8,220 nucleotides of DNA from an uncultured Janibacter sp. (GTDB taxonomy: Bacteria; Actinomycetota; Actinomycetes; Actinomycetales; Dermatophilaceae): positions 1 to 8,220 of the forward strand of contig CAMICF010000131.1 of the NCBI GenBank assembly GCA_946222495.1, written 5' to 3'. How positions within the stretch are numbered: the stretch's first letter is position 1; each line of letters begins with the position of its first letter. The position numbers and the translations under genes were made by a program. Below, piece after piece: positions 1-4,649 of the stretch. The notes beneath the pieces are model-generated. The model did no database searches, had not been told where the DNA came from, and saw nothing but the letters and a program-made list of their open reading frames with translations.

Positions 1-1
1 C

Positions 2-685
2 GGGCTCGTCATCTGGATGTCCCTGCGCACCGAGCCGCCGGTCGCCGCGCTGAGGCCGAGCGAGACGTATGTCGTCGCCGAGCCGACGCCCGACCCGGTG
101 ACCGCGGCGCCGGTCGAGCCGATCCCGGACGACCCGCCGCCGTCAGCGACGACGGAGCGCTCGGCATCGCCAGAGCACGAGTCCTCGGAGACGTCCACCT
201 CGGGGGCGGACGAGACGGCGGAGGTGCAGATGTCGCCGGGTCGGATGGCGGCCGATCGGATCTACGTCCCCTCCCTCGGCATCTACGCCAGCCTGACCGA
301 CGTGTCCTTCAGCGGCGGCAGCCTGACGATCCCCAGCCAGCCCTGGCGGGTCGGGATCGACGTCGGTTCGGCGCCCCTGGCATCGAGGGTCGGGACCACC
401 CTTCTCGCCGGGCACGTCGACCTCTCCGGCACCCCGGGTGCGCTCGTGGGCCTCTCGAAGGCAGAGCCCGGCGCGCTGGTCTACGTCACGGACGACCGAG
501 GGAGGCGTTCGGCCTTCGTCACTACGGGTCTCCAGCGCTACTCCAAGGTCTCCCTCCCGCGGTCGATCTTCGACGTCGAGGGCACCCGTCAGCTGGCCGT
601 CGTCACCTGTGGGGGTCCGATCATGGAGAAGGGCGGGGAGCGGCACGACCGCGACAACATCGTGCTCACGGCGTCCCCGGCCTGA
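2..685 (+). CDS. Class F-type sortase (transpeptidase), 5' end outside window
   Basis: Sortases cut a C-terminal sorting signal and join the protein to a wall or pilin amine on the outer face of the membrane. The catalytic triad is visible: His in LAGHVD (codon 413-415), Cys in VTCGG (codon 608-610) and Arg in RHDRDN (codon 650-652). The AGHVD context and the short domain fit the actinobacterial class F type better than housekeeping class A or D. The frame is open to the left edge and reads GLVIW just before the first Met (17-19), like the end of a membrane anchor. That Met has no Shine-Dalgarno, so the real start is probably upstream. A Pro/Glu/Ser/Thr-rich linker (about 20-230) leads to the catalytic domain (about 255-680). 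No LPXTG-like substrate is seen in the window. The gene converges on the downstream NlpC/P60 gene. Sortase identity is firm; the class is less so. Confidence 0.9.
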   Translation, partial: GLVIWMSLRTEPPVAALRPSETYVVAEPTPDPVTAAPVEPIPDDPPPSATTERSASPEHESSETSTSGADETAEVQMSPGRMAADRIYVPSLGIYASLTDVSFSGGSLTIPSQPWRVGIDVGSAPLASRVGTTLLAGHVDLSGTPGALVGLSKAEPGALVYVTDDRGRRSAFVTTGLQRYSKVSLPRSIFDVEGTRQLAVVTCGGPIMEKGGERHDRDNIVLTASPA

Positions 686-701
686 CGCACCCCGAGCACG
701 A

Positions 702-735
702 CGAAGGGCCCCGACCGTGAGGTCGGGGCCCTTCG
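702..735. terminator. Bidirectional hairpin terminator between sortase and NlpC/P60 gene 1
   Basis: A perfect 15-bp inverted repeat (702-716 with 721-735, core GGGCCCCGACC) has a 4-nt GTGA loop. It lies 17 bp after the sortase stop and 15 bp after the convergent hydrolase stop, so it can serve both strands. No T tract follows on either side, as is common for actinobacterial terminators. Confidence 0.85.
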
Positions 736-749
736 CAGGGTGCATCGGA

Positions 750-1673
750 TCAGAAGCGACCGTAGGACACGTCGTCCGTCCAGATGTCGCGCTCGGTGAC
801 GCCGGTGCTCTCGTTGCCCGCGTCGATGATCTTGCCGTCGCCGGCGTAGATCCCGTTGTGGTAGGCGTTGTCGCCGAAGAAGACGACGTCACCGGGCTGC
901 GGGTCGGAGACGGGCGTGGCCGCGTCCTGCTGGGCCGAGGCCGTGCGCGGGAGCTCCTTGCCGTGCTGCTCCATGACGTACGCGACGAAGCCCGAGCAGT
1001 CGAAGCCGCCCTCGGGGGAGGTGCCGCCGTACTCGTACGGGGAGCCGACGAGACCGCGCGCGGTGTCGACGATGTCGGACGAGGAGCCGGTGGAGCTCGT
1101 GCTGACGCTCTGCGCGCCCGCGCTCTCCGTGCTGTCAGCGCTCTCCGTGGTGGCGGCGTCGGACGAGGTCTCGGTGCTGCCGGAGTCGGAGTCGGTGGAG
1201 CCGCTGCCGGTGAGGCCCATCTCGGCGGCGGTGTCGGAGCCGACGATGCCATCGGCCGCGAGGCCGTGGTCCGACTGGAAGGCCTTGACGGCCTGCTCGG
1301 TCTCGGAGCCGAAGACGCCGTCGGTGCTGACCCCGACCTCGTCCTGGATGTCCTCGACGACGTCGCCGGTGTCGCCCTTCTCGACGATGTCGGAGAAGGT
1401 GGACTCACCGGAGTCGCTCTGGGTGGGCGCCGGAGCGGACTCGGTCGTCGTCGGGGCGGACTCGGTGGTCGTCGGGGCGGACTCGGTGGTCGTCGGGGCG
1501 GACTCGGTGGTCGTCGGGGCCTCTGGGCCACCGTTGGCCGACGCGCTCGTCGCGGTGACGGTGCCGGCACCGAGGCCGAGCGCGGTGGCGGCGAGGACGC
1601 CGGCACCGGCACGCTTGGCGGCGGGGGAGGCGGTACGCGGCGCGCCGTGGCGCGCGGTGTAGAACATGCTCAT
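750..1673 (-). CDS. Secreted acidic NlpC/P60 peptidoglycan endopeptidase with one PG-binding domain
   Basis: This 307-aa enzyme probably cleaves stem-peptide bonds of peptidoglycan outside the cell. A signal peptide (residues 1-46, hydrophobic 22-42) ends at an ATSASA-like cleavage site. It is followed by four SAPTTTE repeats (about 52-80), a PG_binding_1 domain (about 97-154, VSTDGVFG and ADGIVG motifs), a Ser/Thr/Asp/Glu linker, and the NlpC/P60 domain (about 200-307). Catalytic residues are Cys226 (DCSGF) and His272 (AYHNGIYAG); Asp284 sits where RipA-type enzymes carry Glu. By hand count the mature protein has about 47 Asp/Glu against 8 Lys/Arg. The first ATG (1673) was chosen because AGGAG lies 6 nt upstream; a second Met two codons later is less well placed. 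It is controlled by an upstream c-di-AMP riboswitch. The N-terminus MSMFYTARH and the end VSYGRF match the paralogue at 2798-3787. Confidence 0.95.
   Translation of the reverse strand: MSMFYTARHGAPRTASPAAKRAGAGVLAATALGLGAGTVTATSASANGGPEAPTTTESAPTTTESAPTTTESAPTTTESAPAPTQSDSGESTFSDIVEKGDTGDVVEDIQDEVGVSTDGVFGSETEQAVKAFQSDHGLAADGIVGSDTAAEMGLTGSGSTDSDSGSTETSSDAATTESADSTESAGAQSVSTSSTGSSSDIVDTARGLVGSPYEYGGTSPEGGFDCSGFVAYVMEQHGKELPRTASAQQDAATPVSDPQPGDVVFFGDNAYHNGIYAGDGKIIDAGNESTGVTERDIWTDDVSYGRF
1438..1521 (-). repeat. Four tandem 21-bp repeats inside NlpC/P60 gene 1
   Basis: Four head-to-tail 21-bp units (1438-1458, 1459-1479, 1480-1500, 1501-1521) are almost identical. Copies 2 and 3 are the same; copies 1 and 4 each differ by one base. 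Each encodes the heptad SAPTTTE in the linker after the signal peptide. Copy-number change keeps the reading frame and would only alter linker length. Confidence 0.95.
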
Positions 1674-1684
1674 GTCTGTCTCCT

Positions 1685-1858
1685 GACGCCTACGGAGTTA
1701 GCTGTCGGGTTGGGATGGAGACCACCCCGCCCTGGCGGTCCGGTTGCCCGAACCACTGAAGGACTTCACCCCAGGCCGTCTGCACGGCCACAAAGATCGG
1801 GTCCTCCGCTCCTGCCCTAGCACTACAGGGGACCGTCGGGGTGGCAGGACTCGGCGTC
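1685..1858 (-). ncRNA. c-di-AMP riboswitch (ydaO/yuaA type), copy 1
   Basis: This leader element matches the c-di-AMP aptamer from memory of the B. subtilis ydaO sequence. On the - strand, in order, it shows P1 5' arm GACGCC (1853-1858), a hairpin with arms TCCTGCC and GGCAGGA, GCGGAGGACCC (near 1799-1809), GATCTTTGTGGC (1787-1798), GGGGTGAAGTCC (1761-1772), CAGCTAACTCCG (1693-1704), and P1 3' arm GGCGTC (1685-1690). P1 is a perfect 6-bp pairing. Known members turn off wall-hydrolase and ion-transport genes when c-di-AMP is high. The Shine-Dalgarno AGGAG (1680-1684) directly abuts P1, leaving no room for a separate terminator hairpin after the aptamer. Confidence 0.93.
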
Positions 1859-1891
1859 CCCGACGGGGCTCCTGGGACGGAACCGCGACCG

Positions 1892-1933
1892 ACCCTAAGC
1901 CATGAGGACACGAAAAGGTAACGACGGGGTCAG
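1892..1933 (-). promoter_or_regulatory. Promoter of riboswitch 1 / NlpC-P60 gene 1, with MtrA-like repeat
   Basis: Read on the - strand, the -10 candidate TAGGGT (1892-1897) lies about 34 bp upstream of the aptamer. After 8 bp come CGTGTCC (1906-1912), CGTTACC (1917-1923) and CTGACCC (1927-1933), with starts 11 and 10 bp apart. The same layout with identical spacing stands before the second riboswitch, which makes function likely. The GTTAC-N6-GTGTC pattern resembles the direct repeat bound by the response regulator MtrA, which is known to control wall-hydrolase genes in actinobacteria. Regulator identity is inference. Confidence 0.6.
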
Positions 1934-1942
1934 GAAAGTGTC

Positions 1943-1978
1943 AGAGACTCGGTCGCGCCCCTCGGCACGCGCGGCTCT
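1943..1978 (-). terminator. Possible weak terminator after the (p)ppGpp synthetase gene
   Basis: An imperfect inverted repeat lies at the stop codon of the synthetase gene. Outer arms AGAG/CTCT (1943-1946, 1975-1978) and inner arms CGCGC/GCGCG (1954-1958, 1969-1973) flank a 10-nt loop, with unpaired bases between. There is no T tract. It is much weaker than the other terminators here, so read-through into hydrolase gene 1 is possible. Confidence 0.25.
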
Positions 1979-2664
1979 CAGGGGGACGGCGGGCCGTCCT
2001 CGGCGAGCGTGGCGGGCCTGCCGTGGACGGCCTCGAGCAGCTCGGCCATCTCGTCGTCCATGCGGGAGGCGGTGGCGGCCGCATCGGTGATCCGACGGCG
2101 CAGATCAGGGGGGACATCCCCTTCGTACTTGTAGAAGATCTTGTGCTCGGTGCTCGCCCAGAAGTCCATCGCGACGGTGCGGAACTGGACCTCGACCGGC
2201 ACGTGCATCGCGCCGGAGGAGAGGAAGACCGGGATCTCGACGATGACGTGGAGTGACCGGTAGCCGTTCGGCTTGGGGTTGGCGATGTAGTCCTTCACGG
2301 TGAGCACGGTGATGTCCGGCTGCGCGGTGAGGGACTCGACGAGGCGGTAGACGTCGCTGGCGAAGGAGCACACGACGCGGATGCCGGCGATGTCGGTGAT
2401 GTGCTGCCGGAGCGCGTCGATCTCGAGAGGCACCCCCTGGCGCGTGGCCTTGGTGATGATGCTCTCCGGGCTCTTCAGCCGGGTCGAGATGTGCTCGATG
2501 GGGTTGTCCGCGTGCAGCTCGGCGAACTCCTCCCGCAGGATGTCCAGCCGCGTCGTCACCTGCTCCATCCCGAAGCGGTAGCCGAGCATCATCCGGGTGA
2601 AGTCCTCCCGGATCTGCGCGAAGCGACGCACGTCCTCGGCGGGCAGGTCGGGAGTGCCGGTCAT
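1978..2664 (-). CDS. Small alarmone synthetase, RelQ/YjbM-like (p)ppGpp synthetase
   Basis: This 228-aa single-domain protein transfers pyrophosphate from ATP to GDP or GTP to make (p)ppGpp in the cytoplasm. RelA/SpoT-domain motifs are intact: RLKSPESIITK (62-72), DIAGIRVVCSF (91-101), KDYIANPKPNGYRSLH (124-139) and EVQFRT followed by AMDFWASTEHKI (158-176), with Glu158 as the expected catalytic acidic residue. No HD hydrolase, TGS or ACT domain is present, and the length fits small alarmone synthetases (about 200-230 aa). The start at 2664 (ATG, MTGTPDLP) has GGAG 5 nt upstream; the open frame extends further but would run into the upstream hydrolase gene. It lies between two c-di-AMP-controlled hydrolases on the same strand. 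It has its own putative -10 and is separated from the upstream gene by a terminator, so it is probably transcribed alone. Confidence 0.93.
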   Translation of the reverse strand: MTGTPDLPAEDVRRFAQIREDFTRMMLGYRFGMEQVTTRLDILREEFAELHADNPIEHISTRLKSPESIITKATRQGVPLEIDALRQHITDIAGIRVVCSFASDVYRLVESLTAQPDITVLTVKDYIANPKPNGYRSLHVIVEIPVFLSSGAMHVPVEVQFRTVAMDFWASTEHKIFYKYEGDVPPDLRRRITDAAATASRMDDEMAELLEAVHGRPATLAEDGPPSP

Positions 2665-2699
2665 CTCGTCTCCGCGGAATCGGTGAGCATCGGAGCCCC

Positions 2700-2705
2700 A
2701 GCCTA
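2700..2705 (-). promoter_or_regulatory. Putative -10 element for the (p)ppGpp synthetase gene
   Basis: TAGGCT on the - strand matches the actinobacterial TANNNT -10 pattern. It lies 35 bp upstream of the start codon and downstream of the terminator of the preceding gene. No convincing -35 was found. A CCCCCTTCGTC motif copy (9-mer at 2713-2721) lies just upstream. Confidence 0.35.
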
Positions 2706-2752
2706 GTGAGGACGAAGGGGGTGTCCCCCGCCGGTCGTCGGCCCCGCGCACG

Positions 2753-2789
2753 ACGACGGGCCCCGACCGCGGTGGTCGGGGCCCGTCGT
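2753..2789 (-). terminator. Hairpin terminator after NlpC/P60 gene 2
   Basis: A perfect 16-bp inverted repeat (2753-2768 with 2774-2789, core GGGCCCCGACC) with a 5-nt loop begins 8 bp past the stop codon of the hydrolase. No T tract follows. The 11-base core equals that of the terminator at 702-735, after the paralogous gene. Confidence 0.85.
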
Positions 2790-2797
2790 GGGGTGGA

Positions 2798-3787
2798 TCA
2801 GAAGCGGCCGTAGGAGACCGAGCTGGTCCAGATCGTCCGTCGGGAGGTGTCGACGCGCGAGTTGCCCGCGTCGTACATCTGGCCGTTCCCGGCGTAGATG
2901 CCCACGTGGTAGGCGGGGCTGCCGAAGAAGACGAGGTCGCCCGGGCGCGGCGAGGAGACGCGGCTGGCGGCCTGGCGCTGGCCCTCGGCGGTGCGCGGCA
3001 GGCTCGTGCCGTGCTGCCGGAAGACGTAGCTCGTGAACCCGGAGCAGTCCCAGCCGGAGGGGCTCGTGCCGCCCATGCGGTAGGGCGAGCCGAGGTAGCG
3101 GGCAGCCGTCGAGGTGACGCCGCTCGTGCTGGGGTTCGTCGCCTTGCTCGTGCCGGAGCCGGAGCGGCTGCCGCTCGAGGAGCCGGAGAGACCCATCTTC
3201 GAGCCGGTGCGCGGACCGACGACACCGTCGGCAGTGAGACCGTGGCGGCTCTGCCACCGCTTGACGGCGGACTTGGTGCGCGACCCGAAGACGCCGTCGG
3301 CGCTGACGCCGACCTTGCGCTGGATCTGCTTGACGATGCTGCCGCGGGCCCCCTGGCGGACGGTGCCGGAGAAGCTGGTGCGCGAGCCGGAGCTGCTGCT
3401 GGAGCTCGAGCTGCCCGAGGAGCGGGTCAGGCCCATCTTCGCGGCGGTGCGACGGCCGACGATGCCGTCGGCGGTGAGGCCCTTGCTGCGCTGGTACCGC
3501 TTGACCGCAGCCTTGGTGCGGGACCCGAAGACGCCGTCGGCGCTGACGCCGACCTTGCGCTGGACCTGCTTGACGACGGTCCCGCGGGAGCCGTACTTGA
3601 CGGTCCCGGTGAAGGTGGTGTTCGTGCTGCTGACGCTCAGCGTGGCGGGGGCGGCGCTGGCGCCCGAGGCGACCATCGCCGGGGCGGCGATGCCGGCCGC
3701 GGCGATCGCGGCGATGCCGAGACCGGTCGAGCGGGTGGTGGCGGGGGTGCTGACGGCGCGGTGCCGCCCGGAGTAGAACAGACTCAT
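2798..3787 (-). CDS. Secreted basic NlpC/P60 peptidoglycan endopeptidase with two PG-binding domains
   Basis: This 329-aa secreted wall hydrolase is a paralogue of the one at 750-1673. It has a signal peptide (1-46, ending ASGASA), PG_binding_1 domain A (about 61-120), a poly-Ser linker (about 122-137), PG_binding_1 domain B (about 141-200, offset by exactly 80 residues), a Ser/Gly linker, and an NlpC/P60 domain (about 222-329). Catalytic residues are Cys248 (WDCSGF) and His294 (AYHVGIYAG), with Asp306 where RipA has Glu. The mature protein is strongly basic, about 41 Lys/Arg to 9 Asp/Glu by hand count, the opposite of its paralogue. A cationic enzyme should stick to anionic wall polymers (inference). 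The start at 3787 has AGGAG 7 nt upstream. It sits under its own c-di-AMP riboswitch and ends just before a terminator. Confidence 0.95.
   Translation of the reverse strand: MSLFYSGRHRAVSTPATTRSTGLGIAAIAAAGIAAPAMVASGASAAPATLSVSSTNTTFTGTVKYGSRGTVVKQVQRKVGVSADGVFGSRTKAAVKRYQRSKGLTADGIVGRRTAAKMGLTRSSGSSSSSSSSGSRTSFSGTVRQGARGSIVKQIQRKVGVSADGVFGSRTKSAVKRWQSRHGLTADGVVGPRTGSKMGLSGSSSGSRSGSGTSKATNPSTSGVTSTAARYLGSPYRMGGTSPSGWDCSGFTSYVFRQHGTSLPRTAEGQRQAASRVSSPRPGDLVFFGSPAYHVGIYAGNGQMYDAGNSRVDTSRRTIWTSSVSYGRF
3272..3576 (-). repeat. Internal duplication of PG-binding domains in NlpC/P60 gene 2
   Basis: The two peptidoglycan-binding domains are direct repeats offset by 240 bp. The most conserved part, 3272-3336 against 3512-3576, is 65 bp with two mismatches and encodes KQ(I/V)QRKVGVSADGVFGSRTK. 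Such near identity at DNA level points to recent duplication or gene conversion. Confidence 0.9.
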
Positions 3788-3799
3788 GGCAGGTCTCCT

Positions 3800-3970
3800 A
3801 CGCCTGCGGAGTTAGCTGTCGGGTTGGGGTTGGTCTCACCCCGCCCTCGCAGCCCGGAAACCGGACTCCTGAGGACTTCACCCCGAGGCTGTGTCATCAG
3901 CCACAAAGATCTGGGTCCCCCGCTCCTGCCATGCATGTCCTGATCCGGCGAGGGAGGCAGGACTCGGCGC
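3800..3970 (-). ncRNA. c-di-AMP riboswitch (ydaO/yuaA type), copy 2
   Basis: This is a second aptamer with the same order of conserved blocks on the - strand: P1 5' arm GCGCC (3966-3970), hairpin arms TCCTGCC and GGCAGGA, GCGGGGGACCC (near 3913-3923), GATCTTTGTGGC (3900-3911), GGGGTGAAGTCC (3873-3884), CAGCTAACTCCG (3807-3818), and P1 3' arm GGCGT (3800-3804, one G-U pair). It precedes the basic NlpC/P60 gene. The Shine-Dalgarno AGGAG (3795-3799) follows P1 immediately, as in copy 1. Conserved blocks match copy 1 while the connecting loops differ, consistent with an old duplicate kept by selection. Confidence 0.93.
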
Positions 3971-4006
3971 CCTCACCGGGCCCGCTCAGGGAGTGCGGGC
4001 AGGACG

Positions 4007-4048
4007 AGAGTAGCGGACCAGGACACGAAATGGTTACGGTCGAGTCAG
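4007..4048 (-). promoter_or_regulatory. Promoter of riboswitch 2 / NlpC-P60 gene 2, with MtrA-like repeat
   Basis: On the - strand, TACTCT (4007-4012) is a -10 candidate. After 8 bp come CGTGTCC (4021-4027), CGTAACC (4032-4038) and CTGACTC (4042-4048), with starts 11 and 10 bp apart. Arrangement and spacing are identical to 1892-1933. The site lies in the intergenic region shared with the small secreted protein on the + strand, so a bound regulator could affect both directions. Assignment to MtrA is inference. Confidence 0.6.
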
Positions 4049-4344
4049 AAAACTTTCAGGTTCTGCGCAGGGGGCGCCAAGCGGCTGCGTCTATGGTCGC
4101 CCAGTTTGTTTTCTTCGCCGCGGATCCCTGCCCTCACGAGGGGGCTGGCCCGTCCTCATCGCCTGCTCCTCGATCGTGCCGGTCGGTCGCGCTCCATCCT
4201 CGGGTCCCGGCGAGGTCGGGGGAAGGGGGAGCGCTCCCCCTTCCCTGCCACGCGGAGGCGGGGCAGGGTCGACCCGTGCTGACGACGATGCCGACCAGCA
4301 GGGGGCGGCCGCGCGGCACGCAGGATGAGCAGAAGGAGCACCAG
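4049..4344 (+). other. Long leader / intergenic region before the small secreted protein
   Basis: About 300 bp lie between the divergent hydrolase promoter and the start of the small secreted protein. TATGGT (4092-4097) is a weak -10 candidate without a clear -35. If it is used, the transcript carries a leader of roughly 240 nt with a 26-bp palindrome and an alternative stem. The frame of the secreted protein is open upstream to 3931, but that reading overlaps the divergent riboswitch and lacks a good ribosome site. No known riboswitch class or other gene was recognised. Confidence 0.4.
4220..4245. repeat. Perfect 26-bp palindrome with a competing stem
   Basis: The 13-base arm GGGAAGGGGGAGC is followed directly by its exact complement. 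As DNA it could be a dimeric regulator site. As RNA it would fold into a strong hairpin about 100 nt before the start codon. Its right arm overlaps CCCTGCC (4243-4249), which can instead pair with GGCAGGG (4262-4268), so two exclusive folds are possible. Function is unknown; the palindrome itself is directly visible. Confidence 0.8.
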
Positions 4345-4599
4345 ATGAAGACCAGGCGCACGTTCGCCGCGACGATGACGGCCCTCGCCATGGCGGCGGT
4401 GGCGGTGCCGATGACGGCGACCCCCGCCGCAGCGGGGCCAAGGCAGGCGGGCTATACCGTCTACGCCTCGACCTTGACGGCCTGCAACGCCGAGCTGCGG
4501 CACGCACGCAAGCAGCTGTCCGGGCAGATGATCAACTACGGCAAGTGCTACCGGAACAAGACCGGCTGGTACGCGCAGATCATCTACCGCGTCCGCTGA
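4345..4599 (+). CDS. Small secreted two-cysteine protein, function unknown
   Basis: This is an 84-aa protein with a clear signal peptide: charged MKTRR, a hydrophobic stretch at about 8-28, and cleavage near TPAAAG (about residue 30). The mature part is only about 54 residues, basic, aromatic and Tyr-rich. Cys47 and Cys68 could form one disulfide. The end reads YRNKTGWYAQIIYRVR. It has no LPXTG signal and no recognised enzyme motif. The start at 4345 was chosen for AAGGAG 6-7 nt upstream and because the signal peptide begins there. It is divergent from the basic hydrolase and followed by a hairpin, so it is probably a single-gene transcript. Secretion is a firm call; function is unknown. Confidence 0.8.
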   Translation: MKTRRTFAATMTALAMAAVAVPMTATPAAAGPRQAGYTVYASTLTACNAELRHARKQLSGQMINYGKCYRNKTGWYAQIIYRVR

Positions 4600-4607
4600 C
4601 GGTGGGC

Positions 4608-4639
4608 TGCCCCCTTCGTCGAGGGAGGCGAAGGGGGCA
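4608..4639 (+). terminator. Hairpin between the small secreted protein and the GNAT-Nudix gene
   Basis: An 11-bp perfect inverted repeat (4608-4618 with 4629-4639; arm TGCCCCCTTCG) with a 10-nt loop begins 8 bp after the stop codon at 4597-4599. It probably ends the upstream transcript. Its right arm overlaps the putative -10 of the next gene, so terminator and promoter share bases. Confidence 0.65.
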
Positions 4640-4643
4640 TGCT
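4638..4643 (+). promoter_or_regulatory. Putative -10 for a leaderless GNAT-Nudix mRNA
   Basis: CATGCT has the key A and T of the TANNNT -10 pattern. Its last base is 7 nt before the first base of the GTG start at 4650, the distance expected if transcription begins at the start codon. The nearest purine-rich stretch (GGGGG, 4633-4637) is 12 nt from the GTG, too far for a usual ribosome site. Leaderless mRNAs are common in actinobacteria. The -10 first base is off consensus, so this is tentative. Confidence 0.35.
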
Positions 4644-4649
4644 GTCCCC

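Noticed and set aside
2..685. Sortase gene starting at the ATG at 17
   Set aside because: There is no ribosome site before it, and the frame continues upstream as a hydrophobic stretch that looks like the end of a membrane anchor.
1438..1521. Tandem 21-bp repeats as a CRISPR or integron-like array
   Set aside because: The units are contiguous without spacers, are a multiple of three, and encode a plain SAPTTTE linker in a clear secreted protein.
143..1612. Long antisense and shifted open frames over the sortase and hydrolase genes
   Set aside because: They are Arg/Pro/Ser-rich, low-complexity translations typical of GC-rich shadow frames, and the real genes carry full domain motifs on the other frame.
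2665..3225. N-terminal extension of the (p)ppGpp synthetase to 3225
   Set aside because: It would overlap the upstream hydrolase gene and its terminator, and the extra residues are low-complexity. The start at 2664 has a good ribosome site and fits family length.
3931..4344. N-terminal extension of the small secreted protein back to 3931
   Set aside because: It covers the divergent riboswitch and promoter and puts the signal peptide in the middle of the protein. The ribosome site before 4345 decides the start.
4049..4344. A third riboswitch in the leader of the small secreted protein
   Set aside because: Strong hairpins are present, but no conserved blocks of any class I know were found, so it is left as an unexplained structured leader.
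4608..4639. CCCCCTTCG inverted repeats as ends of an insertion sequence
   Set aside because: No transposase frame lies between any pair, no target duplication is visible, and the pairs are only 20-100 bp apart.
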